From NCBI RefSeq assembly GCF_002154505.1, contig NZ_MUBM01000064.1:1-40226 (forward strand): 40,226 nt of DNA, given 5' to 3'. Source of the DNA: Streptomyces carpinensis. Its GTDB lineage: Bacteria; Actinomycetota; Actinomycetes; Streptomycetales; Streptomycetaceae. Numbering within the stretch: the first letter of the stretch is position 1; each line of letters opens with the position of its first letter. This document shows positions 20,653 to 29,242 of the stretch, in pieces. The notes beneath the pieces are model-generated. The model was not told the origin of the DNA and made no database searches. It was given only the letters and a program-made list of their open reading frames with translations. The position numbers were made by a program, and so were the translations under genes.

Positions 20653-21909
20653 TCAGCCGAAGAAGTTCCGTACGTGCTCCAGGCCGTCGACCAGGGCGTC
20701 GATCTCGGCCGGCGTGGAGTACAGATAGAACGACGCTCGCGTGGTCGCAGGAATTCCGTACCGCAGGCAGACCGGGCGGGCACAGTGGTGGCCGACCCGG
20801 ACCGCGATGCCCTGCTCGTCGAGGACCTGGCCCACGTCGTGCGGGTGGATGTCACCGAGCGTGAAGGAGATCGCGGCCCCGCGGTCCTCGGCCGTGGTCG
20901 GGCCGATGATGCGCAGGTCGGGGACCTCCGCCAGCCGCTTCACCGCGTACTCGGTGAGCGCGTGCTCGTGGGCGAGGATCTTGTCCATGCCGATCGAGTC
21001 GAGGTAGTCGATCGCCGCGCCGAGACCGACCGCCTGCGCGATCGGCGGGGTGCCCGCCTCGAACTTGTGCGGGGCGGGGGCGTACGTCGAGGAGTGCATC
21101 GACACCGTCTCGATCATCTCGCCGCCGCCGAGGAACGGAGGCAGGTCCTCCAGCAGCTCCTGGCGGCCCCACAGCACGCCGATGCCCGTCGGGCCGCACA
21201 TCTTGTGGCCGGTGAAGGCCACGAAGTCGGCCTGCAGGGCCTGCACGTCCAGTGGCATGTGCGGGGCGGCCTGCGAGGCGTCGATGCAGACCAGCGCGCC
21301 GACCTCCTGGGCGCGGCGGACTATCGCCTCGACCGGGTTCACGGTGCCGAGGATGTTGGACACCAGCACGAAGGAGACGATCTTCGTCTTCTCCGTGATG
21401 ATCTCGTCGATGTTCGACAGGTCGAGCCGGCCGTCGTCGGTCAGGCCGAACCACTTCAGCTTCGCGCCCGTGCGCTGCGCGAGCAGCTGCCACGGCACGA
21501 TGTTGGAGTGGTGCTCCATCTCCGTGATGACGATCTCGGTCTCGTGGTCCACCCGGTAGGGCTCGTCGGCCCAGCCGAGCATGTTCGCCACGAGGTTGAG
21601 CGACTCGGAGGCGTTCTTGGTGAAGACGACCTCGTCGCGGCTCGGCGCGTTGATGAACGCGGCGACCTTGTCGCGCGCGCCCTCGTACAACGCCGTGGCC
21701 TCCTCGGCGAGCACGTGCACGCCGCGGTGGACGTTGGCGTTGTGCTGCTCGTAGTACTCGTCCAGGACGTCGATCACCTGGCGCGGAGTCTGGGAGGTCG
21801 CCGCGTTGTCGAGGTAGACGAGCTTCCTTCCGTCGTGGACCAGGCGGTCCAGGATGGGGAAGTCCTTGCGGATCGCCTCGGTGTCGAGGAGGCCCGGCAG
21901 CTGTGTCAC
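20653..21909 (-). CDS. sufS: Cysteine desulfurase SufS
   Basis: A 418-residue PLP enzyme that converts cysteine to alanine and a protein-bound persulfide. The PLP lysine is in FTGHKMCGPTGIG. The active-site Cys is in VGHHCARP near the C-terminus, in the short-loop form of group II desulfurases. The N-terminal helix and YLDNAATSQTPRQVID are typical. The start is GTG at 21909, overlapping the sufC stop (GTGA). Confidence 0.96.
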   Translation of the reverse strand: MTQLPGLLDTEAIRKDFPILDRLVHDGRKLVYLDNAATSQTPRQVIDVLDEYYEQHNANVHRGVHVLAEEATALYEGARDKVAAFINAPSRDEVVFTKNASESLNLVANMLGWADEPYRVDHETEIVITEMEHHSNIVPWQLLAQRTGAKLKWFGLTDDGRLDLSNIDEIITEKTKIVSFVLVSNILGTVNPVEAIVRRAQEVGALVCIDASQAAPHMPLDVQALQADFVAFTGHKMCGPTGIGVLWGRQELLEDLPPFLGGGEMIETVSMHSSTYAPAPHKFEAGTPPIAQAVGLGAAIDYLDSIGMDKILAHEHALTEYAVKRLAEVPDLRIIGPTTAEDRGAAISFTLGDIHPHDVGQVLDEQGIAVRVGHHCARPVCLRYGIPATTRASFYLYSTPAEIDALVDGLEHVRNFFG

Positions 21910-22670
21910 GCGGATGCGCCACCCTTCACGTATGCCTCGTAGCCCTCGTTCTCCAGCTTGTCCGCGAGCTCGGGGCCACCGGACTCGACGATGCGGCCGC
22001 CGGCGAACACGTGGACGTGGTCGGGCTTGATGTAGCGCAGGATGCGCGTGTAGTGCGTGATCAGCAGGGTGCCGACCTCGCCGGTCTCGCGGACGCGGTT
22101 CACGCCCTCGGAGACGATCCGCAGGGCGTCGACGTCCAGGCCGGAGTCCGTCTCGTCGAGGACCGCGATCTTCGGCTTGAGCAGCTCCAGCTGGAGGATC
22201 TCGTGGCGCTTCTTCTCACCGCCGGAGAAGCCCTCGTTGACGTTGCGCTCGGCGAAGGAGGGGTCCATGTGGAGACGCTCCATGGTCTCCTTGACCTCCT
22301 TCACCCAGGTGCGCAGCTTGGGGGCCTCGCCGCGGATCGCGGTGGCGGAGGTGCGCAGGAAGTTGGAGACCGAGACGCCGGGGACCTCGACCGGGTACTG
22401 CATCGCCAGGAACAGGCCCGCGCGGGCGCGCTCGTCGACGGACATCTCCAGGACGTCCTCGCCGTCGAGCAGCACGGTGCCGCCGGTGATCGTGTACTTC
22501 GGGTGACCCGCGAGCGAGTAGGCGAGAGTCGACTTGCCGGAGCCGTTGGGGCCCATGATGGCGTGCGTCTCGCCCTGCTTCACGGTCAGGTCGACGCCCT
22601 TGAGGATCTCCTTCGTGGCGTTGTCGGCCTCGACGGTGACGTGCAGGTCTCGGATTTCAAGCGTTGCCAT
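21906..22670 (-). CDS. sufC: SufC, ATPase of the SufBCD complex
   Basis: A 254-residue ABC-type ATPase. Walker A is GPNGSGKST, the signature is FSGGEKKRHEI and Walker B is KIAVLDETDSGLD. SufC drives the conformational change in SufB-SufD that allows cluster assembly; it is cytosolic and not a transporter. It follows the Rieske gene by 7 bp and overlaps sufS. Confidence 0.96.
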   Translation of the reverse strand: MATLEIRDLHVTVEADNATKEILKGVDLTVKQGETHAIMGPNGSGKSTLAYSLAGHPKYTITGGTVLLDGEDVLEMSVDERARAGLFLAMQYPVEVPGVSVSNFLRTSATAIRGEAPKLRTWVKEVKETMERLHMDPSFAERNVNEGFSGGEKKRHEILQLELLKPKIAVLDETDSGLDVDALRIVSEGVNRVRETGEVGTLLITHYTRILRYIKPDHVHVFAGGRIVESGGPELADKLENEGYEAYVKGGASA

Positions 22671-22677
22671 GGGTGCC

Positions 22678-23001
22678 TCAGGACTCCTGGGTGAGGGAGA
22701 CGAGAACGTCGTCCCCTTCGATCTTTACGGGGTATACGGGGACGGGGCGCGTCGCGGGGAGGGCGTCCGGCTTGCCGGAGCGGAGGTCGAAGCGCGAGCC
22801 GTGCAGCCAGCACTCGATGTGGCAGTCGTCGACCTCGCCCTCGGAGAGCGAGACGTTCGCGTGCGAGCAGATGTCGTTGATGGCGAACACCTCCCCCTCG
22901 GTCCTCACGACCGAGACCGGCGTGCCGTCGATCTCCACCCGCTTGGGGGTGTCCTCCTCCAGCTCGCTCAGCCCGCAGACGCGTACGAAGGTGCCGCTCA
23001 T
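22678..23001 (-). CDS. Rieske-type ferredoxin in the suf operon
   Basis: A 107-residue Rieske protein. Its [2Fe-2S] ligands are C-S-H (in DICSHANVSLSEG) and C-W-L-H (in ECWLHGSRFDL). It resembles ferredoxin subunits of aromatic-ring dioxygenases, but there is no dioxygenase here. Its fixed place between sufD and sufC in actinobacteria suggests it serves as an electron donor or a cluster client of the Suf machine. Its start overlaps the sufD stop (ATGA, 22998-23001). Confidence 0.93.
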   Translation of the reverse strand: MSGTFVRVCGLSELEEDTPKRVEIDGTPVSVVRTEGEVFAINDICSHANVSLSEGEVDDCHIECWLHGSRFDLRSGKPDALPATRPVPVYPVKIEGDDVLVSLTQES

Positions 23002-24194
23002 GCGACCGACGCCTCCAGCTCCTCCTCGATCTTGGCGAGCAGGCGCTCCTCGATGTCCTTGACACCGATCTGCTGGACCAGTTCGGCGAAGAAGCCGCGG
23101 ACCACGAGGCGGCGGGCCTCGTGCTCCGGGATGCCGCGGGCCATCAGGTAGAAGAGCTGCTCGTCGTCGAAGCGGCCGGTGGCGGAGGCATGGCCGGCGC
23201 CGACGATCTCGCCGGTCTCGATCTCCAGGTTCGGCACGGAGTCGACCCGGGCGCCGTCGGTCAGCACCAGGTTGCGGTTCATCTCGTACGTGTCCGTGCC
23301 CTCGGCCTCGGCCTCGATGAGCACGTCACCGATCCACACGGCGTGCGCGTCGTCGCCCTGGAGCGCGCCCTTGTAGGCGACGTTCGACTTGCAGTGCGGG
23401 GTGTTGTGGGTGACCAGCAGGCGGTGCTCCTGGTGCTGCCCGGCGTCGGTGAAGTACAGGCCGTACAGCTCGGCCTCGCCACCGGTGCCGGCGTAGGTCA
23501 CACGCGGGTTCAGCCGGACCACGTCGCCGCCGAAGGTGACGACGACCGACTTGAAGGAGGCGTCCCGGCCGACCAGCGCGTTGTGCTGGGCGACGTGGAC
23601 GGCCTTGTCGTCCCAGTCCTGGACGGAGACGACGGTGAGCTTGGCACCGTCGCCCAGGACGTAGTCGACGTTGGTGGCGAGCACCGCGTCACCGGTGTGG
23701 TCGATGACGACGACGGCCTCGGCGAAGGCCCCGAGCTCGATGACCTGGTGGCCGTAGGCGACCCCGCCCTCGCCGTGCACGGCGATGCGGATCGGCTCGG
23801 CGAGGACGGCCTCCTTGGGGACGGTCACGACCGAGGCCTGCTCGAAGGCGGAGTAGGCCTGGGCGGCGACGCGGTCCACCGGGGTGCCGGCCTTGCCGAG
23901 CCGGGCGTCGTCGCGGCCGACGGTCTCGACGGTGACGCCCTCGGGGGCCTGGACGTCCACCTTCACGCCGGCGCCGGTGGCGGTGGCGGTGCCGTCGTGC
24001 AGACCGCGCAGCCGCTCCAGCGGGGTGAACCGCCACTCCTCCTCGCGGCCGTGCGGGACCGGGAAGTCCGCCACGTCGAAGGAGGGCGGCGCGCTCATGC
24101 GCGTGGCGACGGTCGACTCCGCGGCCACCGCGATCGAGCCGGCGGTGGTGGAACCCACCGGGATGTTCTGAGCCTCAGCCATGGCTGTCGTCAT
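22998..24194 (-). CDS. sufD: SufD, scaffold subunit of the SufBCD complex
   Basis: A 398-residue protein of the SufBD family. It has an Ala-rich N-terminal helical part, the right-handed beta-helix core (residues about 130-350, including QEHRLLVTHNTPHCKSNVAYKGAL and DAHAVWIGDVLIEAEAEGTDTYEMNRNLVL), and the C-terminal GHASATGRFDDEQLFYLMARGIPEHEARRLVVRGFFAEL. It pairs with SufB, and with SufC forms the cluster scaffold. ATG at 24194 or 24182 could be the start. A 67-bp gap with a hairpin separates it from sufB. Confidence 0.95.
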   Translation of the reverse strand: MTTAMAEAQNIPVGSTTAGSIAVAAESTVATRMSAPPSFDVADFPVPHGREEEWRFTPLERLRGLHDGTATATGAGVKVDVQAPEGVTVETVGRDDARLGKAGTPVDRVAAQAYSAFEQASVVTVPKEAVLAEPIRIAVHGEGGVAYGHQVIELGAFAEAVVVIDHTGDAVLATNVDYVLGDGAKLTVVSVQDWDDKAVHVAQHNALVGRDASFKSVVVTFGGDVVRLNPRVTYAGTGGEAELYGLYFTDAGQHQEHRLLVTHNTPHCKSNVAYKGALQGDDAHAVWIGDVLIEAEAEGTDTYEMNRNLVLTDGARVDSVPNLEIETGEIVGAGHASATGRFDDEQLFYLMARGIPEHEARRLVVRGFFAELVQQIGVKDIEERLLAKIEEELEASVA

Positions 24195-24230
24195 GCTCGC
24201 TTTCTCAGGTATGGGCTGGGAGGGGACTGC

Positions 24231-24251
24231 GGGCCGGCTGCTCGCCGGCCC
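24231..24251 (-). other. Intercistronic hairpin between sufB and sufD
   Basis: GGGCCGGC (24231-24238) and GCCGGCCC (24244-24251) form a perfect 8-bp stem with a 5-nt loop, 10 bp past the sufB stop. It is the only sizeable gap inside an otherwise overlapping operon. It may act as a processing or partial-termination signal; that is inference. Confidence 0.45.
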
Positions 24252-24261
24252 GGGGCCGGTG

Positions 24262-25683
24262 TCAGCCGACCGCGCCCTCCATCTGCAGCTCGATCAGCCG
24301 GTTGAGCTCCAGCGCGTACTCCATGGGCAGTTCCTTGGCGATCGGCTCGACGAAGCCGCGCACGATCATCGCCATGGCCTCGTCCTCGCTCAGACCGCGG
24401 CTCATCAGGTAGAAGAGCTGGTCCTCGGAGACCTTGGAGACCGTGGCCTCGTGGCCCATGGACACGTCGTCCTCGCGGACGTCGACGTAGGGGTAGGTGT
24501 CCGACCGGGAGATGGTGTCGACCAGCAGCGCGTCGCACAGCACGTTCGACTTCGACCCGGCGGCGCCCTCGCCGATCTCGATCAGACCGCGGTAGGACGT
24601 ACGGCCGCCACCGCGCGCCACGGACTTCGAGACGATGTTGGACGACGTGTTCGGCGCCATGTGGACCATCTTGGCGCCCGCGTCCTGGTGCTGGCCCTCG
24701 CCGGCGAAGGCGATGGACAGGGTCTCGCCCTTGGCGTGCTCGCCCATCAGGTAGACGGCCGGGTACTTCATCGTCACCTTGGAGCCGATGTTGCCGTCGA
24801 CCCACTCCATGGTCGCGCCCTCGTAGGCCACGGCGCGCTTGGTGACCAGGTTGTAGACGTTGTTCGACCAGTTCTGGATGGTCGTGTAGCGGCAGCGGGC
24901 GTTCTTCTTGACGATGATCTCGACGACCGCGGAGTGCAGCGAGTCCGACTTGTAGATCGGCGCGGTGCAGCCCTCGACGTAGTGCACGTAGGCGCCCTCG
25001 TCGACGATGATCAGGGTCCGCTCGAACTGGCCCATGTTCTCGGTGTTGATCCGGAAGTAGGCCTGGAGCGGGATCTCCACGTGGACGCCCGGCGGGACGT
25101 AGATGAAGGAGCCGCCGGACCACACGGCGGTGTTCAGCGCGGCGAACTTGTTGTCGCCGGCCGGGATCACCGTGCCGAAGTACTCCTTGAAGAGCTCCGG
25201 GTGCTCCTTGAGGGCGGTGTCGGTGTCCAGGAAGATGACGCCCTGCTCCTCCAGGTCCTCGCGGATCTGGTGGTAGACGACCTCCGACTCGTACTGCGCG
25301 GCGACACCGGCGACCAGGCGCTGCTTCTCCGCCTCCGGGATGCCGAGCTTGTCGTAGGTGTTCTTGATGTCCTCGGGCAGGTCCTCCCAGGACTCCGCCT
25401 GCTTCTCCGTGGAGCGCACGAAGTACTTGATGTTGTCGAAGTCGATCCCCGACAGATCCGAGCCCCAGTTCGGCATCGGCTTCTTCTCGAAGAGCCTGAG
25501 GCCCTTCAGGCGCAGCTTGGTCATCCACTCCGGCTCCGCCTTCTTGCCGGAGATGTCGCGGACGACCTCCTCGTTCAGGCCGCGCCTGGCGGAGGCACCG
25601 GCCACGTCGGAGTCGGCCCAGCCGTATTCGTACTTGCCCAGGCCCTCGAGTTCGGGGTGAGCAGTCTCCGTGGGGAGAGTCAT
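24262..25683 (-). CDS. sufB: SufB, scaffold subunit of the SufBCD complex
   Basis: A 473-residue SufB. The family sequence [71 protein letters not shown] and the C-terminal [38 protein letters not shown] are all present. It is the site where the nascent Fe-S cluster is built. Its start overlaps the sufR stop (ATGA, 25680-25683), so repressor and scaffold are translated as a unit. Confidence 0.96.
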   Translation of the reverse strand: MTLPTETAHPELEGLGKYEYGWADSDVAGASARRGLNEEVVRDISGKKAEPEWMTKLRLKGLRLFEKKPMPNWGSDLSGIDFDNIKYFVRSTEKQAESWEDLPEDIKNTYDKLGIPEAEKQRLVAGVAAQYESEVVYHQIREDLEEQGVIFLDTDTALKEHPELFKEYFGTVIPAGDNKFAALNTAVWSGGSFIYVPPGVHVEIPLQAYFRINTENMGQFERTLIIVDEGAYVHYVEGCTAPIYKSDSLHSAVVEIIVKKNARCRYTTIQNWSNNVYNLVTKRAVAYEGATMEWVDGNIGSKVTMKYPAVYLMGEHAKGETLSIAFAGEGQHQDAGAKMVHMAPNTSSNIVSKSVARGGGRTSYRGLIEIGEGAAGSKSNVLCDALLVDTISRSDTYPYVDVREDDVSMGHEATVSKVSEDQLFYLMSRGLSEDEAMAMIVRGFVEPIAKELPMEYALELNRLIELQMEGAVG

Positions 25684-26423
25684 GCGGGGTTCCTCCCGGC
25701 CGTGCTTGCAGATGCGTCAGTGGAAATCTGGGGGATGAACGTCGTACAGACGCCGTCGCCGTGGGCGATGGTCGCCAGTCGCTGGACGTGGGTACCCAGC
25801 AGCTCGGCGAAGATCTCCGTCTCCGCCTCGCAGAGCTGTGGGAACTGTTCCGCGACATGCGCCACCGGGCAGTGGTGCTGGCAGAGCTGCTCGCCCTTGT
25901 GCGGGAGGGGCGCGCTGCGCGCCGTAGCAGCGTACCCGTCCTGGCTCAGCGCCTTGGCCAGCGCTTCGGCCCGCTTGTCGGGGCTGACGCCCTCGATCGC
26001 CTTGCGGTACGCGCCCGCCTGCGCGGCGATGCGGGCCCGGGCGAAGGCGGCCACAGCCTTCTGCCCGCCCTCCTGCTCGGCGATCCAGCGCAGCGCGTCC
26101 GCGGCGAGCTTGTCGTAGGACTGGTCGAAGGCGTCCCGGCCGCAGTCGGTGAGCGCGAAGACCTTGGCGGGCCGGCCGCGCGTCCGCGCCCCGTACACCC
26201 GCTGCTCGCGCGCCTCCACGACGTCGTCGGCCACCAGGGCGTCCAGGTGGCGCCGCACGGCCGCCTGGGTGAGCCCGAGCCGACCGGCCAGCTCGGCGAC
26301 CGTCGACGGGCCGTGGTCCAGGATGGACCGCGCGACCCGGTTGCGCGTGGAACGCTCCCCGGTCGCGAACTCCTCCTGAGGGGCCCCCGTGGGGGTCTCC
26401 CGAGCCTCGCCGACGTTTTTCAC
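25680..26423 (-). CDS. sufR: SufR, Fe-S sensing repressor of the suf operon
   Basis: A 247-residue winged-helix regulator. The helix-turn-helix is at about residues 40-66 ([29 protein letters not shown]). The C-terminal Cys181, Cys185, Cys198 and Cys226 ([24 protein letters not shown]) are the candidate ligands of a [4Fe-4S] cluster. In this family the cluster-bound form represses the suf genes. I place the start at GTG 26423, where a promoter TTGTCA-N18-AACAAT would begin transcription at that base, giving a leaderless mRNA. A longer frame to 26495 would run through the operator and an iron-box-like palindrome. The stop overlaps the sufB start. Confidence 0.92.
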   Translation of the reverse strand: MKNVGEARETPTGAPQEEFATGERSTRNRVARSILDHGPSTVAELAGRLGLTQAAVRRHLDALVADDVVEAREQRVYGARTRGRPAKVFALTDCGRDAFDQSYDKLAADALRWIAEQEGGQKAVAAFARARIAAQAGAYRKAIEGVSPDKRAEALAKALSQDGYAATARSAPLPHKGEQLCQHHCPVAHVAEQFPQLCEAETEIFAELLGTHVQRLATIAHGDGVCTTFIPQISTDASASTAGRNPA

Positions 26424-26459
26424 AACGCCATTGTTGCGTAATTCCGCAGAACCTGACAA
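26423..26459 (-). promoter_or_regulatory. suf promoter with overlapping SufR operator
   Basis: CAAC-GCCATT-GTTG at 26423-26436 fits the CAAC-N6-GTTG palindrome known for Streptomyces SufR. It overlaps a -10-like AACAAT (26435-26430 on the minus strand), with TTGTCA (26459-26454) as -35 and an 18-bp spacer. Transcription would start at the GTG of sufR. Confidence 0.75.
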
Positions 26460-26495
26460 GCGGCCTTGGTCCGGGTGGGCGGTGCCCTGCGTCAC

Positions 26496-26514
26496 TTAGG
26501 TAAACCTAATCCGA
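26496..26514. promoter_or_regulatory. Iron-box-like palindrome (DmdR/IdeR type)
   Basis: TTAGGTAAACCTAA (26496-26509) is a perfect palindrome. Over 26496-26514 it agrees by my count with 14 of 19 positions of the DtxR/IdeR consensus TTAGGTTAGCCTAACCTAA. It lies in the divergent gap between sufR and the acetyltransferase gene. Control by the iron repressor is inferred. Confidence 0.5.
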
Positions 26515-26584
26515 CCTGCGGAAACGATCCGTGATCGATCGAACGGGTGGCACCGCCCGACGCTGTGCAGCAGACTGCCGGACC

Positions 26585-27397
26585 ATGCCCACACCACCCG
26601 TGACCGGCCCTCTTGTCACCCGGACCATGATCGCCGAGCAGCTGATCGAGCTCGGCGTCCGCCCCGGCGAGATCCTTCTCGTGCACTCCTCCCTGAGTTC
26701 GCTCGGCTGGGTCTGCGGCGGTGCCGTCGCGGTCGTCCAGGGCCTGCTGGACGTCCTCGGCCCCGGCGGCACGCTCGTGGTTCCCGCCCATTCCGCCGAT
26801 CTCTCCGACCCCGCCCTGTGGAGCAGGCCCCCCGTGCCCGAGGAGTGGTGGGAGGCGATCCGCGCCTCCATCCCCGCCTACGACCCGCTGACCACGCGCT
26901 CCCGCGGTGTGGGGGTGATCCCCGAGACCGTGCGCACCTGGCCGGGCGCGCGGCGCAGCGCGCATCCGCACTCCTCGTTCGCGGCCGTCGGCCCGCGTGC
27001 CGCCGAGATCACCGAGGGCCACGCCCCCGACTGCCGGCTGGGAGAGCGCAGTCCGCTGGCCCGGTTGGAGGCCTGCGGCGCCCGCGTGCTTCTGCTGGGC
27101 GCCGGATACGACTCCTGCACCAGCTTCCACCTGGCCGAGTACCGCATACCGTCACCCCTGGAGGAGGTCGGCCGGCCCGGGCCCGACGGCTGGGAGACCA
27201 TGACGGAGGTGTCGATCACCTCCGAGCGGTTCGACGAGCTCGGGCACGACTTCGAACGGGACCGTCCGGTGGTGCGCGGGACGGTGGGCGCGGCCCGGGC
27301 GCGGCTGTTCCCGGTGGCGGACGCGGTGGCGTACGCCGAGCGCTGGCTCCCGGTGCACCGCCCCCGTGAGGAGGACTTCCCGCACCCGGCCTCCTGA
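26585..27397 (+). CDS. AAC(3) family N-acetyltransferase
   Basis: A 270-residue protein of the aminoglycoside 3-N-acetyltransferase family. Landmarks are ILLVHSSLSSLGWVCGGAVAVVQGLLDVLGPGGTLVVPAHSADLSDP (acetyl-CoA and active-site region), AHPHSSFAAVGPRA with the conserved His, and LLGAGYDSCTSFHLAEY. Streptomyces chromosomes carry several such genes, and many have no proven antibiotic substrate, so resistance should not be assumed. Start ATG at 26585; the frame continues to 26531 but has no ribosome-binding site there. It is divergent from sufR. Confidence 0.88.
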   Translation: MPTPPVTGPLVTRTMIAEQLIELGVRPGEILLVHSSLSSLGWVCGGAVAVVQGLLDVLGPGGTLVVPAHSADLSDPALWSRPPVPEEWWEAIRASIPAYDPLTTRSRGVGVIPETVRTWPGARRSAHPHSSFAAVGPRAAEITEGHAPDCRLGERSPLARLEACGARVLLLGAGYDSCTSFHLAEYRIPSPLEEVGRPGPDGWETMTEVSITSERFDELGHDFERDRPVVRGTVGAARARLFPVADAVAYAERWLPVHRPREEDFPHPAS

Positions 27398-27428
27398 GGC
27401 CTCCGGCGCGTCCCTAGACTCTGGAGCC

Positions 27429-28352
27429 ATGCGAAGTGAGCCCGTGGTCCAGGTCCAGGCCCTGGTGAAGCGGTACGGCACGAAGACCGCGGTGGACGGC
27501 CTCGACCTGGTGGCCGGGGCGGGTGTGACCGCCGTACTCGGTCCCAACGGCGCGGGCAAGACGACCACGGTCGAGACCTGCGAGGGGTACCGGAAGCCGG
27601 ATGCCGGCACGGTGCGCGTCCTGGGCCTCGACCCCGTGAGACAGTCCGCCGAGCTGCGGCCCCGGATCGGCGTCATGCTCCAGTCCGGAGGCGTCTACTC
27701 GGGCGCGCGGGCCGACGAGATGCTGCGGCACGTAGCCAAGCTGCACGCCCACCCGCTGGACGTGGACGCCCTGATCGAGCGGCTGGGCCTGGGCGGCTGC
27801 GGGCGGACCGGCTACCGCAGGCTGTCCGGCGGGCAGCAGCAGCGGCTCGCGCTCGCCATGGCCGTGGTCGGCCGGCCCGAGCTCGTGTTCCTCGACGAGC
27901 CGACCGCCGGACTCGACCCGCAGGCCCGCCGGGCCACCTGGGACCTGGTGCGCGACCTGCGCGCCGACGGCGTGTCCGTGATCCTCACCACGCACTACAT
28001 GGAAGAGGCCGAGCAGCTCGCCGACGACGTGGCCGTCATCGACGCCGGCCGGGTCATCGCCCAGGGCTCCCCGGAGGAGCTGTGCCGCGGCGGCGCGGAG
28101 AACACCCTGCGCTTCACCGGCCGCCCCGGACTGGACGTCGCGTCCCTGCTCAAGGCGCTGCCCGCCGACAGCTCCGCCGCCGAGCTGACGCCGGGCTCGT
28201 ACCGGGTCGTCGGCAAGGTCGACCCGCAGCTGCTCGCGACGGTGACCTCGTGGTGCGCGCAGCACGGGGTGATGCCGGACAGGATCTCCGTCGAGCGGCA
28301 CACCCTTGAGGATGTATTTCTCGAGCTGACGGGCAAGGAGCTTCGTTCATGA
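27429..28352 (+). CDS. ABC transporter ATP-binding protein (drug-export type)
   Basis: A 307-residue ATPase of the DrrA/CcmA group. Walker A is GPNGAGKTT (38-46), the signature LSGGQQQRL (132-140), Walker B LVFLDEP (152-158) and the H-loop Thr-Thr-His in ILTTHYMEEAE. The C-terminal domain ends in HTLEDVFLELTGKELRS, as in multidrug or antibiotic exporters. It is the partner of the permease at 28441. The last ten residues are repeated, out of the gene, just before the permease start. Confidence 0.95.
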   Translation: MRSEPVVQVQALVKRYGTKTAVDGLDLVAGAGVTAVLGPNGAGKTTTVETCEGYRKPDAGTVRVLGLDPVRQSAELRPRIGVMLQSGGVYSGARADEMLRHVAKLHAHPLDVDALIERLGLGGCGRTGYRRLSGGQQQRLALAMAVVGRPELVFLDEPTAGLDPQARRATWDLVRDLRADGVSVILTTHYMEEAEQLADDVAVIDAGRVIAQGSPEELCRGGAENTLRFTGRPGLDVASLLKALPADSSAAELTPGSYRVVGKVDPQLLATVTSWCAQHGVMPDRISVERHTLEDVFLELTGKELRS

Positions 28353-28444
28353 ATCCGGTCCACACCGAGCCCGGCCGGGGGCGCGGGGGGCGTCCCCCGG
28401 GAGAACACAGCCTTGAGCTGACCGGCAAGGAGCCGCGCTCGTGA
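28349..28444 (+). CDS. 31-codon bridging ORF with duplicated ATPase tail
   Basis: ATG at 28349 overlaps the ATPase stop (ATGA) and the TGA at 28442-28444 overlaps the permease GTG (GTGA). Its last ten residues, LELTGKEPRS, repeat the ATPase C-terminus LELTGKELRS with one change. This looks like a tandem duplication that moved the original stop/start junction downstream, leaving a short in-frame reading unit that keeps translation coupled. Whether the peptide itself matters is unknown. Confidence 0.5.
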   Translation: MNPVHTEPGRGRGGRPPGEHSLELTGKEPRS

Positions 28445-29226
28445 CCACCGCCACCGGCACTCCCACCGGCACCTACGCCCCGCGCCCCGGCGCGGCCCCG
28501 CTGTCCCGCATGATCGCGGCGCAGGCGGCGCTGGAGACGAAGATGCTGCTGCGCAACGGCGAGCAGCTGCTGCTGACCGTGGTGATCCCCACCCTGCTGC
28601 TGGTGCTGTTCAGCTCCGTGGACATCGTGGACACCGGAGCGGGCAAGGCCGTGAACTTCCTCACCCCCGGTGTCCTCGCCCTGGCCGTGATGTCCACGGC
28701 GTTCACCGGGCAGGCCATCGCCACGGGCTTCGAGCGGCGCTACGGCGTCCTGAAGCGGCTGGCCTCCTCCCCGCTGCCCCGGTGGGGCCTGATGACCGCC
28801 AAGACGGCGTCGGTGCTGGTCACGGAGGTCCTCCAGGTCGTCCTGCTGACCGTGATCGCGTTCGCGCTCGGCTGGTCCCCGCACGGCAACCCGTTCGCCG
28901 TGCTCCTGCTGCTCGTGCTCGGCACGGCGGCCTTCTCCGGCCTCGGTCTGCTGATGGCCGGGACCCTCAAGGCCGAGGCCACGCTGGCCGCCGCCAACCT
29001 GGTCTTCCTGCTGCTGCTGGTCGGCGGCGGGGTCGTCGTGCCGCTGGACAAGTTCCCCTCCGGCGCGCAGGACGTGCTCGGCCTGCTGCCCATCTCCGCG
29101 CTCTCCGACGGCCTGCGGGACGTTTTGCAGCACGGCGCCGGGATGCCGTGGGGCGACCTGGGGATCCTCGCCGTCTGGGCGGTCGTGGGGCTGGCCGCCG
29201 CCGGAAAGCTCTTCCGCTGGGAGTAG
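28441..29226 (+). CDS. ABC-2 type transporter permease
   Basis: A 261-residue membrane protein with six hydrophobic segments, among them LLLTVVIPTLLLVLF, VLALAVMSTAFTGQAIATGF, VLVTEVLQVVLLTVIAFALGW, PFAVLLLLVLGTAAFSGLGLLMA, AATLAAANLVFLLLLVGGGVVVPL and a last one near the C-terminus. It matches DrrB-type ABC-2 permeases. With the upstream ATPase it forms an exporter of unknown substrate. The GTG at 28441 is coupled to the bridging ORF. Confidence 0.93.
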   Translation: MTTATGTPTGTYAPRPGAAPLSRMIAAQAALETKMLLRNGEQLLLTVVIPTLLLVLFSSVDIVDTGAGKAVNFLTPGVLALAVMSTAFTGQAIATGFERRYGVLKRLASSPLPRWGLMTAKTASVLVTEVLQVVLLTVIAFALGWSPHGNPFAVLLLLVLGTAAFSGLGLLMAGTLKAEATLAAANLVFLLLLVGGGVVVPLDKFPSGAQDVLGLLPISALSDGLRDVLQHGAGMPWGDLGILAVWAVVGLAAAGKLFRWE

Positions 29227-29242
29227 GGGCCGGAGGTATCCC

